This document shows positions 7,680 through 16,496 of a stretch of 64,000 bases of DNA, in pieces. Below the pieces are notes generated by a model. That model was not told the origin of the DNA and searched no databases. It saw only the letters and a list, made by a program, of their open reading frames with translations. The first letter of the stretch is position 1. Each line of letters opens with the position of its first letter. The translations under genes were made by a program, and so were the position numbers. The stretch spans positions 1 to 64,000 of the forward strand of contig NZ_FOEO01000031.1 of the NCBI RefSeq assembly GCF_900110765.1, given 5' to 3'. Origin of the DNA: Pseudomonas sp. NFACC02 (lineage in GTDB: Bacteria > Pseudomonadota > Gammaproteobacteria > Pseudomonadales > Pseudomonadaceae).

Positions 7680-8684
7680 TCAGCCCACCACCACCTGATT
7701 GCGCCCATTGTGCTTGGCGGCGTACAAGCCTTGATCAGCACTCTGGATCACTTGACGACTGTGGCTGCCGACCTGCGGCACGACGGTCGACAGGCCGATG
7801 CTGACGGTCAGACTGGCGCCTTCGCCGGGGGCGATGTGCGGGATCTTCATGCTGGCCACTGTCTGGCGCAGTTTTTCAGCCAGCAGCCGCGCGCCGCCGG
7901 GCGAGGTGTTGGGCAGCACCAGCGCGAACTCTTCCCCGCCATAACGAGCCGGCAAATCGGAGGGGCGGCTGCAACTGGCGCGAATCGCCTTGGCAACCTG
8001 ACGCAGCGCTTCATCCCCCTCCAGATGACCGAAATTGTCGTTATAGGCCTTGAAGTAGTCGACATCGATCATCATCAGTGACAACTGCGTCTGCTCGCGA
8101 ATTGCCCGGCGCCACTCCAGCTCCAGGTACTCATCGAAATGCCGACGATTGGACAGCCCGGTCAGTCCGTCGGAGTTCATCAGCCGCTGCAGCACCAGAT
8201 TGGTGTCCAGCAACTGCTGCTGGCTGACCCTCAATGCGCGATAGGCCTCGTCGCGCTGGAGCAGTGTCATGTAGGAGCGCGAATGGTAGCGGATACGCGC
8301 CACCAGCTCGATGTTGTCTGGGAGTTTGACCAGATAATCGTTGGCGCCGGCGGCGAACGCCGCGCTCTTGATCAGCGGTTCTTCCTTGGTGGAGAGCACG
8401 ATGATCGGGATGTCTTTGGTGGCCGGGTTGTTGCGGTACTCGCGCACCAGCGTCAGGCCGTCCAGGCCTGGCATGACCAGGTCCTGCAGGATCACCGTCG
8501 GTTTTATCTGGATCGCCTGCGCGATGGCCTGATGCGGATCGGCACAAAAATGAAAGTCGATATTTTCCTCATTCGCCAGCCCACGCCGGACTGCCTCGCC
8601 GATCATCGCCTGATCGTCGACCAGTAACACCATGGCAGCGTTTTCGTCCGTGGCGTTTACATTGTCCAGCTGCAAATCATGCAT
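7680..8684 (-). CDS. wspR: WspR: response regulator with GGDEF diguanylate cyclase
   Basis: 334 residues. The receiver domain spans about 15-135, with phosphoacceptor D68 in ILQDLVMPG. A helical linker joins it to a GGDEF domain whose active-site loop is GGEEF at 249-253. RxxD (RPSD, 240-243) lies exactly five residues before the loop, the canonical inhibitory c-di-GMP site, so product feedback is expected. WspR makes cyclic-di-GMP from two GTP when phosphorylated by WspE and drives biofilm and cellulose or exopolysaccharide production. It is the last gene of the wsp operon, 45 bp after wspF, with its own CAGGAG ribosome site. All catalytic and regulatory residues appear intact. Confidence 0.96.
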   Translation of the reverse strand: MHDLQLDNVNATDENAAMVLLVDDQAMIGEAVRRGLANEENIDFHFCADPHQAIAQAIQIKPTVILQDLVMPGLDGLTLVREYRNNPATKDIPIIVLSTKEEPLIKSAAFAAGANDYLVKLPDNIELVARIRYHSRSYMTLLQRDEAYRALRVSQQQLLDTNLVLQRLMNSDGLTGLSNRRHFDEYLELEWRRAIREQTQLSLMMIDVDYFKAYNDNFGHLEGDEALRQVAKAIRASCSRPSDLPARYGGEEFALVLPNTSPGGARLLAEKLRQTVASMKIPHIAPGEGASLTVSIGLSTVVPQVGSHSRQVIQSADQGLYAAKHNGRNQVVVG

Positions 8685-8729
8685 TCAGGGTCTCCTGGTC
8701 ACAGGCGGACTGTGAAATCACCTGGAAAA

Positions 8730-9740
8730 TCATTGGGTGAACACCTCGTTCAAGCGAGGCGCTATCGTGTCCAGCGGGCGAATCTCGTTGGCGGCATCAA
8801 TCGCGGCTGCCGCTTTGGGCATGCCGTACACCGCACTGCTTCGCTGGTCCTGGGCGATCGTGAGAAACCCCCGCTGACGCATGAGCTTGAGCCCCTGCGC
8901 GCCGTCGCGCCCCATCCCCGTCAACAGGACGCCCACTGCGTCACCGTTCCAATAGCTGGCCACGCTTTCGAAAAACACATCGATCGAGGGCCTGTAAATC
9001 TCATTCACCGGCTCTGCGGTATAAGCCAGCGTGCCGTTCTTCAGCAGACGAATATGGTGGTTGGTGCCCGCCAGCAGCACGGCGCCACGTTGCGGCGGCT
9101 CACCGTCTCGGGCCAGCCGAACCTGCAACCCCGAAGCGCCACTCAACCACTGCGCCATCCCGGCGGCAAACACTTGATCCACGTGCTGAACCAGCACGAT
9201 GGCGGCCGGAAAGTCCTTCGGCAGCGCCTTGAGCAGCACTTCCAGCGCCGCCGGGCCTCCCGCGGACGATCCGATGGCGACCAGCCCCAGGCGCTGCGAG
9301 GCTTCGCGCAGCGGTGCCGGTCCCGGACGCACGCGGCTGTCACTCTGCCCCATGAGCCAGCCTATATTAAGAATCTTGCGTAACAAAGGTGCCGCAGCCT
9401 CCTGGGGATTGCCCGCGCCGATTGCCGGGGTATCCACGACGTCCAGCGCACCGTGGCCCATGGCCTCGAATACACGGTGGACGTTCTGCTCGCGATCCAC
9501 CGTCACGATCACGATGGCGCACGGCGTAGCGGCCATGATGCGTCGAGTGGCTTCCACGCCATCCATCACCGGCATGATCAGGTCCATCAGGATCAGGTCC
9601 GGCGTCAATTCGGCGCACCGTTCCACCGCCTCGGCACCATTGCCGGCGACCCACACCACCTGATGCGCGGGCTCGAAGGCCAGCGCGCGGCGCAGCGCCT
9701 CGACCGCCATGGGCATGTCATTGACGATGGCGATCTTCAT
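8730..9740 (-). CDS. wspF: WspF: CheB-type protein-glutamate methylesterase
   Basis: 336 residues with an N-terminal receiver domain (phosphoacceptor D53 in LILMDLIMP) and a C-terminal CheB esterase domain. The catalytic triad is visible: Ser in IGSSAGGP (about 158-159), H186 in LVQHVD and D279 in GMGRDGAQG. WspF removes methyl groups from WspA and dampens the pathway. In P. aeruginosa and P. fluorescens, loss of WspF locks WspR on and gives wrinkly colonies. Its start overlaps the wspE stop by 4 bp (ATGA). The gene is intact here, so the strain is not a wspF-null wrinkly variant. Confidence 0.96.
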   Translation of the reverse strand: MKIAIVNDMPMAVEALRRALAFEPAHQVVWVAGNGAEAVERCAELTPDLILMDLIMPVMDGVEATRRIMAATPCAIVIVTVDREQNVHRVFEAMGHGALDVVDTPAIGAGNPQEAAAPLLRKILNIGWLMGQSDSRVRPGPAPLREASQRLGLVAIGSSAGGPAALEVLLKALPKDFPAAIVLVQHVDQVFAAGMAQWLSGASGLQVRLARDGEPPQRGAVLLAGTNHHIRLLKNGTLAYTAEPVNEIYRPSIDVFFESVASYWNGDAVGVLLTGMGRDGAQGLKLMRQRGFLTIAQDQRSSAVYGMPKAAAAIDAANEIRPLDTIAPRLNEVFTQ

Positions 9741-12130
9741 CCTTGCGCATCTCCTATCAGCTCGACGACTGCGTCGAGCAACGCGTCGTCATGAAAACTG
9801 GCCTTGGCCAGATAATAGTCGGCACCGGCGTCGAGCCCCCGACGGCGGTCTTCCTCGCGATCCTTGTAGGACACCACCATCACCGGCAATGACTGCAAGC
9901 GACTGTCGCGACGCAGCAGCGTCACCAGTTCGATACCGTCCATGCGCGGCATGTCGATGTCGGTGATCAGCAGGTCGAAGTCCTCGGCACGCAATGCGTT
10001 CCACCCGTCCATGCCGTCCACCGCCACCGTCACGTCGTAGCCGCGCCCGAGCAACAACTTGCGCTCGAGCTCGCGCACCGTCAGCGAATCGTCGACCACC
10101 AGCACGCGTTTACGCGCCTGGGTATCCGTCTGACGGTTGCGCCGGTCAATCCGTTCCAGGCGTCCGGTATTCAGCAATTTTTCAACCGAACGCAGCATGT
10201 CCTCGACATCGATAATCAATACCGCGGAACCATCGTCGAGCAGCGCGCCCGCCGAGATGTCCTGAACCTTGCCCAGGCGCGGATCCAGTGGCAGCACCAC
10301 CAGGGTCCGCTCGCCGATGAATCGCTCCACCGCGACCCCATACACAGCGTCGCGCTCACGGATGATCACCACCTTGAGCACGTCTTCGTTGTGCTGACCG
10401 GCGGGGCGGTTGAGCAACTGACTGGCCGCGACCAGGCCGACATGACGCTCTTCGTGCCAGAAGTGCTGTCGCCCTTCGAGCTGCACGATTTCATCGGCCT
10501 GTACATCACGCATGCGTTCGATATGCGCCAACGGGAAGGCATAGGCCTCACCGCCGACTTCCACCACCAGGCTGCGCACCACCGACAGCGTCAGCGGGAC
10601 CTCCAGGTGGAAGGAACTGCCCTGCCCCGTCTTCTGAACCAGTTCGACGCCCCCACGCAGCTGCCGAACCATGTGCTGCACGGCGTCCAGACCGACACCC
10701 CGGCCCGACACTTCCGTGACCTTGTCGCGCATGCTGAAGCCGGGCAGGAACAGGAAGCTCAACAACTCTTCCTCGCTCAACTGCGCCGCCGTTTCCTCGG
10801 GTGACAACTTGCGGTCGATGATGCTGCGACGCAGGCGTTCAAGATCGACCCCGGCGCCGTCATCGATCAGCTCGACCACCAGCAGACCCGCTTGATGAGA
10901 TGCCTTGAGCTGAATCAACCCCTCCGGCGCCTTGCCGCTGGCGAGCCGTTGCTCGGGTGATTCGATGCCGTGATCAACCGCGTTGCGCAGCAGATGCGTT
11001 AACGGAGCCTCCAGTTTTTCCAGCACATCGCGGTCTACCTGAGTCTTCTCGCCTTCAATCTCCAGACGCACCTGCTTGCCCAAAGAGCGTCCAAGGTCGC
11101 GAACCATGCGCGCCTGCCCTGTCAGAACATCGGCAAACGGACGCATGCGGCAGGCCAGCGCGGTGTCGTACAACAACTGCGCTCGCTGAGTCGCCTGCCA
11201 CCCGAACTCGTCAAGATCCGAGGTCTGCTGGATCAACAGGTGCTGGGCTTCGCTCAACAGACGCCGGACTTCTTCCAGCATCTTTTGGGCGTCCGGATCG
11301 ACGTTGGCATCCAGCAAGGCTTCCAGGTTATCGAGCGCTCGGCTGGCGCTGCCTTGTGAGCGTTTAACCCGCTGCATGGCGGTCAGGTAAGGTTTGAGGC
11401 GCTGTGTTTCCACCAGCGATTTGCTCGACAGGTCGAGCAGGTTATTCAAACGCTCGGCCGTCACCCGCAGCACACGCTCACCGCCCTCGGCAACACGGCG
11501 CTCCTGGCGGCGTCCGGATTTGGAGGGTGCGGGGTCGTCTTCGTTTTCGACAGGTGCCGAAGACGCTGGAGGGACGGGCAGCAACAGATCGGCAGGCAGC
11601 GGTTGCGCGGACAACGGCGCACTTAACGCCGCAGGCCCCAGCGCCGACTGGACGGATTCCACCAGCGCCTGAGCGTTGGCCAGCAGCAAGTCGTCCATAG
11701 AGGGCGTCGCACTTGGCGTAATGACCGCATGACGGACATCGGGCTTGATCAGGTCGGTCATCAGCGCGACATATCCATCGACATCGCTTTGACCAACGCT
11801 GCTCTCGCCCGGAGACGCAATGCGCATGAGCATGTCGGTGCCCATCAGCAGCGCGTCGATGTGCTCGGGTTTGAGATGAAGACGGCCTTCCTGTGCCTCG
11901 ACCAGGCAATCTTCCATGACATGGGAAACACTGACACCCGCGTCCACCCCGACGATCCTCGCCGCGCCCTTGAGCGAATGCGCGGCGCGCATGCAGGCTT
12001 CCAGTTGATCCGCCTGTGCGGGGTTGCGCTCAAGCGCCAGCAAGCCTGCGCTCAGCACCTGGGTCTGGGCTTCGGCTTCCAGGGTAAACAGTTCGAACAG
12101 CGAAGCGTCGCGCATCTGATCGGGCGTCAT
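9737..12130 (-). CDS. wspE: WspE: hybrid CheA-type histidine kinase with C-terminal receiver
   Basis: 797 residues. Domain order: Hpt with the phosphorylated H51 in AHSLKGAARIVG; a proline/serine-rich linker (about 160-210); CheA dimerisation; ATPase with the N-box LLRNAVDHGIESPEQR near 380-395 and GRGVGLD near 477-483; CheW-like P5 domain (about 510-650); receiver domain with D724 in LLITDIDMPRMDG. It receives the WspA signal through WspB/WspD, autophosphorylates on histidine and passes phosphate to WspR and WspF. It overlaps wspD and wspF by 4 bp each. The fused receiver is normal for this family and may act as a phosphate sink. Confidence 0.96.
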   Translation of the reverse strand: MTPDQMRDASLFELFTLEAEAQTQVLSAGLLALERNPAQADQLEACMRAAHSLKGAARIVGVDAGVSVSHVMEDCLVEAQEGRLHLKPEHIDALLMGTDMLMRIASPGESSVGQSDVDGYVALMTDLIKPDVRHAVITPSATPSMDDLLLANAQALVESVQSALGPAALSAPLSAQPLPADLLLPVPPASSAPVENEDDPAPSKSGRRQERRVAEGGERVLRVTAERLNNLLDLSSKSLVETQRLKPYLTAMQRVKRSQGSASRALDNLEALLDANVDPDAQKMLEEVRRLLSEAQHLLIQQTSDLDEFGWQATQRAQLLYDTALACRMRPFADVLTGQARMVRDLGRSLGKQVRLEIEGEKTQVDRDVLEKLEAPLTHLLRNAVDHGIESPEQRLASGKAPEGLIQLKASHQAGLLVVELIDDGAGVDLERLRRSIIDRKLSPEETAAQLSEEELLSFLFLPGFSMRDKVTEVSGRGVGLDAVQHMVRQLRGGVELVQKTGQGSSFHLEVPLTLSVVRSLVVEVGGEAYAFPLAHIERMRDVQADEIVQLEGRQHFWHEERHVGLVAASQLLNRPAGQHNEDVLKVVIIRERDAVYGVAVERFIGERTLVVLPLDPRLGKVQDISAGALLDDGSAVLIIDVEDMLRSVEKLLNTGRLERIDRRNRQTDTQARKRVLVVDDSLTVRELERKLLLGRGYDVTVAVDGMDGWNALRAEDFDLLITDIDMPRMDGIELVTLLRRDSRLQSLPVMVVSYKDREEDRRRGLDAGADYYLAKASFHDDALLDAVVELIGDAQG

Positions 12131-12810
12131 GTCAGGCTCCGGTTCACGGCCGACAACAGTTGCTCTTCATCCAGCAACCGCAGGCTGCGGTTTTTCCACT
12201 GCACCACGCCTCGGGTGAATCGGGCATTGCTGTTCTGCGCGGGCGCCGAGGCAGAATCCAGCAGCCGCGCCTCGATGGCATGAATTCCGTCCACTTCATC
12301 GACCGGCACCACCACCGGTCCGCCCTCGGCCGACACGATCAACATGCGCGGTGTGATACGCGCAGACAACGATGGCACCGGTGTCGAATCCAGTCCGAGC
12401 AGTTCGACGAATGACAGGCAAGCCACCAGCGCGCCGCGCACATTGGCAACGCCCAGCAGCGCGCGGGAGCGTTGATGCGGGAGCGAATGAATGGTCTGCA
12501 CGGGCGAAACCTCGACCAGGCAACGCGTCGGCAGTCCCAGCCACTCTTCCCCCAGACGAAACACCACCAGGGAGCGGGTCTTGACGTCGCTCGCCAACGC
12601 CTCGCCATGCATCGACACGCGCAGCTCTTGAGCCAACGCATAGCGGTCCAGCAGTCGAGTGGCCGCTGCCGAATACACCGAACAGTTGCGGCAATGAATG
12701 TGCTCCTCCAGCAACGGGCACGAGCGGTCGCCATGAATGCCGATCCGGTTCCAGCAATCGTCGATGGCCTGAGCATCATGGCTCACCAGTTCACTGTGTA
12801 CCCCGGTCAT
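12127..12810 (-). CDS. wspD: WspD: CheW-like coupling protein
   Basis: 227 residues. The first 60 or so form a cysteine-containing N-terminal extension (CWNRIGIHGDRSCP..HCRNCSVYS) typical of WspD, and the rest is a CheW beta-barrel domain (LVVFRLGEEWLGLPTRCLVEV, LLGVANVRGALVACLSF). It is one of two scaffolds linking WspA to WspE. The C-HCRNC cluster (four cysteines and nearby histidines) could bind a metal, although I know of no report that it does. 4-bp overlaps with wspC upstream and wspE downstream show tight translational coupling. Confidence 0.94.
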   Translation of the reverse strand: MTGVHSELVSHDAQAIDDCWNRIGIHGDRSCPLLEEHIHCRNCSVYSAAATRLLDRYALAQELRVSMHGEALASDVKTRSLVVFRLGEEWLGLPTRCLVEVSPVQTIHSLPHQRSRALLGVANVRGALVACLSFVELLGLDSTPVPSLSARITPRMLIVSAEGGPVVVPVDEVDGIHAIEARLLDSASAPAQNSNARFTRGVVQWKNRSLRLLDEEQLLSAVNRSLT

Positions 12811-14105
12811 CGATTACGTCCTTCTTTGTTCACGCCGCGCGCTGCGCGCTCCTGCAAACGGCGAGCCCCCGCGACATCGCCCTGCGCCGCCAGCAATGCC
12901 GCCAGTTGAGCCAGCGCTTCCGGGTGCTGAGGTTCGAGGTACAAGGCCTTGCGGTAAAAGCCTTGAGCCCCCGCTACGTCACCGCTCACTTCGCTGAGCA
13001 GCCCCAGCCAATAGAACACGCGAGCCACCGGCTCGTAGCGCTTGAGGTATTGATCACAGGCGGCTTTGGCCTCTGCACTCTTGCCTTCATTGGCAAGACG
13101 CCTGATGTCGTCCAGCAAGGCCGCGGCGTCACCCACGTCGGCCGGTGGCGTCGCGCGGGTGAGCGGTTGAGGCGCTGTAAACGGACGAACGCTGCTTCGG
13201 GCACGTGCAGCGCCTGGCGGCAGCGACATTGCCTGACGTGACCGCTCGACGGGCAGCGGCGGCAAGACCGGCGTCGCGGTCACGACTGCGAGCTGATCCG
13301 GCATCGGGTCGGCGCGGTGCCTGAAGGCAAAGGACTGGGCAATGCCGATCGATGCCATGCCCATCCGGCCGAGCAGACTGCCTTCGGCAGGGCCAATGAA
13401 CAGCACTCCGTCATCGCGCGTCATGCGCTTGAGCGCTTCGAAACCACGCTTCTGGGTGTCGACGTCGAAATAGATCAGCAGGTTGCGGCAGAACACGAAA
13501 TCGTACGCCGACTGCGCCACGAGCAAGCCCGGATCGAGCAGATTGCCGACCTGAAAGCTGACGCGCTCACGCACCCGATCCTCGACGCGATAGCCCTCAT
13601 CGACGTGACTGAAATAACGCTCACGAAAACCGAGGTCACTGCCACGAAACGAATTTTTGCCATAGACACCCTGACGCGCGCGCTGCAACGACATCGGGCT
13701 GATATCCACCGCTTCGACCTTGAACTGCTGCGGTTGCAAACCGGCATCGAACAAGGCCATGGCGATCGAATAGGGCTCCTCCCCTGTCGAGCACGGGAGG
13801 CTGAGGATCCGCAGCGGCCGGACGCCGTTTAGCTGGGCCAGGCGCGTAGCGGCCAGTTTGCCCAGCGTGCCGAAAGACTCCGGGTAACGGAAAAACCAGG
13901 TTTCAGGCACGATCACCGCTTCGATCAGCGCTTGCTGTTCGTCTGCGGACGCTATTAACAGTTGCCAGTAAGCATCGTGATCCGAGGCCTTGGCGCTGAG
14001 GCAACGCTGGCGCACGGCTCGCTCGATAATGGCCTCGCCAACAGAGGCCACATCCAGACCGATACGGTTCTTGAGGAACGCAAAGAAGCGTGCGTCTTCG
14101 CTCAT
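12807..14105 (-). CDS. wspC: WspC: CheR-type methyltransferase with TPR tail
   Basis: 432 residues. The CheR core (about 1-275) shows the S-adenosylmethionine loop LSLPCSTGEEPYS (101-113), AVDISPMSL, and CRNLLIYF (206-213). After an alanine/proline-rich linker (about 275-325) come tetratricopeptide-like helices (about 330-425, including VFYWLGLLSEVSGDVAGAQGFYRKALYLEPQ, residues quoted only in part elsewhere). It methylates glutamates of WspA, opposing WspF. The TPR tail is normal for WspC and mediates protein contacts. It overlaps wspB by 4 bp. The C-terminus is rich in alanine and arginine. Confidence 0.95.
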   Translation of the reverse strand: MSEDARFFAFLKNRIGLDVASVGEAIIERAVRQRCLSAKASDHDAYWQLLIASADEQQALIEAVIVPETWFFRYPESFGTLGKLAATRLAQLNGVRPLRILSLPCSTGEEPYSIAMALFDAGLQPQQFKVEAVDISPMSLQRARQGVYGKNSFRGSDLGFRERYFSHVDEGYRVEDRVRERVSFQVGNLLDPGLLVAQSAYDFVFCRNLLIYFDVDTQKRGFEALKRMTRDDGVLFIGPAEGSLLGRMGMASIGIAQSFAFRHRADPMPDQLAVVTATPVLPPLPVERSRQAMSLPPGAARARSSVRPFTAPQPLTRATPPADVGDAAALLDDIRRLANEGKSAEAKAACDQYLKRYEPVARVFYWLGLLSEVSGDVAGAQGFYRKALYLEPQHPEALAQLAALLAAQGDVAGARRLQERAARGVNKEGRNR

Positions 14106-14638
14106 GGCGTCGCCTCGAACGGTTCAAGGCTCAATGGCTGCGCCGGGAACAACAATTCACGCACCGATTCATTCAGCAAATCCTGCACCCGAATCCATTG
14201 CAAGAGACCCAAGGCGTCTTCGCGGACCGGGCCAAGGTACGGCGCCTGCCGGTTGTCCAGGCCGTAACTCTTGAACTCGTCCGGCGCACAGCGCAGGGTG
14301 TCGGTCGCCTGCTCCAGAATCAGTCCCAGCCACTGGGGCGCGCGCTCTGCGCTGACGCAGTAGTTCACCAGCACCAGACGTGTGCTGGTTCGCGGCTGGG
14401 CCGGCTCACCGAAGGTCAAGGCGCTCAGGTCGATGACCGGCACCACCACGCCACGATGCGCAAACACCCCCGCGACCCAATGTGGCGCCTGCGCGATGGG
14501 TTTGAGCACCAGCCGAGGCAGCACTTCGGCGACTTCCATCGCTTCCAGCGCATAACGCTCCGTCCCGATGCGAAACAGCAGGAACAGTTTGTTCTTCGGC
14601 AACACCACGGTACTGCGTTTGGCTGAGTGCTCGATCAT
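14102..14638 (-). CDS. wspB: WspB: CheW-like coupling protein
   Basis: 178 residues forming a single CheW domain (LFLLFRIGTERYALEAMEV, VAGVFAHRGVVVPVIDLSALTFG). It lacks the cysteine-rich extension found in WspD. It couples the WspA receptor to the WspE kinase in the membrane-associated signalling cluster. The gene begins 9 bp after the wspA stop and overlaps wspC by 4 bp, placing it second in the operon. Confidence 0.95.
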   Translation of the reverse strand: MIEHSAKRSTVVLPKNKLFLLFRIGTERYALEAMEVAEVLPRLVLKPIAQAPHWVAGVFAHRGVVVPVIDLSALTFGEPAQPRTSTRLVLVNYCVSAERAPQWLGLILEQATDTLRCAPDEFKSYGLDNRQAPYLGPVREDALGLLQWIRVQDLLNESVRELLFPAQPLSLEPFEATP

Positions 14639-14647
14639 GGTCCCGGC

Positions 14648-16270
14648 TCAGACCTTGAAGCGCGAAACGCCGCTGCGCAGTCCCACGGCCACCTGACTCA
14701 ACTCGTCAATGGCGAAACTGGCCTGGCGCAGGGACTCCACGGTCTGACTACTGGCATCGCCCAGTTGCACCAGCGCCTGATTGATCTGCTCGGCGCCGGT
14801 CGCTTGCGCCTGCATGCCTTCGTTGACCATCAACACCCGGGGCGCCAGCGCCTGCACCTGATGGATGATCTGGGAAAGCTGCTCGCCGACCTGCGTCACT
14901 TCGAACATGCCCCGGCGCACTTCCTCGGAGAACTTGTCCATGCCCATGACGCCCGCCGACACCGCCGACTGGATCTCACGCACCATTTGCTCGATGTCGT
15001 AGGTCGCTACGGCGGTCTGGTCGGCGAGACGACGGACTTCGGTCGCGACCACGGCAAAACCACGGCCATATTCCCCAGCTTTCTCAGCCTCGATAGCCGC
15101 GTTGAGGGACAGCAGGTTAGTCTGGTCGGCGACCTTGACGATGGTCACCACCACCTGATTGATGTTGCCGGCTTTCTCGTTGAGGATCGCCAGTTTGGAA
15201 TTCACCAGATCGGCCGCGCCCATCACCGAATGCATGGTGTCTTCCATGCGCGCCAGCCCTTGCTGCCCGGAACCGGCAAGGATCGAGGCCTGGTCCGCCG
15301 CGGAAGTCACTTCTGTCATGGTCCGCACCAGGTCACGGGACGTGGCGGCGATCTCCCGCGACGTCGCACCGATCTCGGTGGTGGTCGCTGCGGTTTCCGT
15401 GGCGGTCGCCTGTTGCTGCTTGGAGGTTGCCGCAATTTCGGTCACCGAAGTCGTGACCTGTACCGATGAGCGTTGCGCCTGGGAGACCAGCGCAGCGAGC
15501 TCGGTGATCATGTCGTTGAAGCCCGTCTGGACGGAGCCGAACTCGTCGTTGCGGTCCAGGTTCAGACGGCTGCTCAGGTCCCCGGTGCGCATGGTCTCGA
15601 GAATGCTCACGATGCGGTTCATCGGCGCCATGATCGAGCGCATCAGCAACAGACCAGAGCCAGCCGCCACAATTACAGCGACGAGCAGCGAAATACCCAG
15701 CGTGATCTTGGCACTGGAAACAGCCGCCTGAATGTTATCTGACGAGCGATCAGCGTTGCCCTTGTTCTTGGTGCCCAACGCATTGAGGACCTTGCGACCT
15801 TCAAACCACAATGGCGTCAACTGCTCGGCAAAGATGCGTTGCGCCAGCGAAAAGTTGTCGCCCTGATAAGCCGCGAGAATACCATTGAGTACCAAGCCGT
15901 AACGCTCGCGCACCTGCAGAAACTGGGCGAAGTCATTACGATCGCTTTCTTCGAAAATGCCTTTTTGATAGTTGACAATCTGGGCCTGCAACCGGTCTTC
16001 GAACTCTTTGTACTGGTCTTCTTCGGCACTGCTCAGACTGCGTCCCGCGCCCTCGGCGAGCAATTGCTGGGTGCGCAGGTAACTTTCCACCCATGCGCCA
16101 CGCACGGTGCTGCTGTAATAGACGCCAGGCAACGCATCCAGACGAACTTCATCGCCGCTGTTTTCAATGACCAACAGCCGATTGAACGACACGACGACCA
16201 TCAACAGCATGATGGTGATGATTACAGCGAAGCTCGCCAAAATACGTTGACGCAACGTCCAGTTCTTCAC
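14648..16270 (-). CDS. wspA: WspA: methyl-accepting chemotaxis-type surface sensor
   Basis: 540 residues starting at a GTG (GAGGG upstream). Transmembrane helices at about 11-32 and 189-211 enclose a helical periplasmic sensor region (about 35-188). A HAMP domain (about 212-264) leads into a long cytoplasmic signalling coiled coil whose conserved hairpin tip is DQTNLLSLNAAIEAEKAGE (about 382-400), followed by GRGFAVVA. WspA senses surface contact or envelope stress and controls the WspE kinase. It is the first gene of the operon; a mirrored sequence lies about 130 bp upstream, and beyond that a tandem repeat array. All features of a functional receptor are present. Confidence 0.96.
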   Translation of the reverse strand: MKNWTLRQRILASFAVIITIMLLMVVVSFNRLLVIENSGDEVRLDALPGVYYSSTVRGAWVESYLRTQQLLAEGAGRSLSSAEEDQYKEFEDRLQAQIVNYQKGIFEESDRNDFAQFLQVRERYGLVLNGILAAYQGDNFSLAQRIFAEQLTPLWFEGRKVLNALGTKNKGNADRSSDNIQAAVSSAKITLGISLLVAVIVAAGSGLLLMRSIMAPMNRIVSILETMRTGDLSSRLNLDRNDEFGSVQTGFNDMITELAALVSQAQRSSVQVTTSVTEIAATSKQQQATATETAATTTEIGATSREIAATSRDLVRTMTEVTSAADQASILAGSGQQGLARMEDTMHSVMGAADLVNSKLAILNEKAGNINQVVVTIVKVADQTNLLSLNAAIEAEKAGEYGRGFAVVATEVRRLADQTAVATYDIEQMVREIQSAVSAGVMGMDKFSEEVRRGMFEVTQVGEQLSQIIHQVQALAPRVLMVNEGMQAQATGAEQINQALVQLGDASSQTVESLRQASFAIDELSQVAVGLRSGVSRFKV

Positions 16271-16397
16271 AGTCAGCCCTCAAGAGTTCAACACCGGCAA
16301 AACCGGGTTCAAGAAGCGGACCGCAGACGGCCCCAAGCGAGCGGAGTATAGCCTAGTGACTTACCAATTAACCGGGCTGTTTCCGACATAGATAACG

Positions 16398-16439
16398 CGA
16401 TAACGCACAGATATCTCAGAAATATCTGACACGTTATCG
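16398..16439. promoter_or_regulatory. Imperfect nested inverted repeat upstream of wspA
   Basis: Outer arms CGATAACG (16398-16405) and CGTTATCG (16432-16439) and inner arms CAGATAT (16408-16414) and ATATCTG (16422-16428) are nearly concentric, with a one-base offset. A further GATAACG copy begins at 16391. The AT-rich, symmetric block 128 bp before the wspA start, just inside the repeat array, could be an operator for a dimeric regulator or part of the wsp promoter. There is no T-run, so it is unlikely to be a terminator. Confidence 0.45.
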
Positions 16440-16496
16440 GCTTATGGAAGGTTTGCTTGATGGCGGATTACCGGGCTGACTGGATCACCCCGAACT

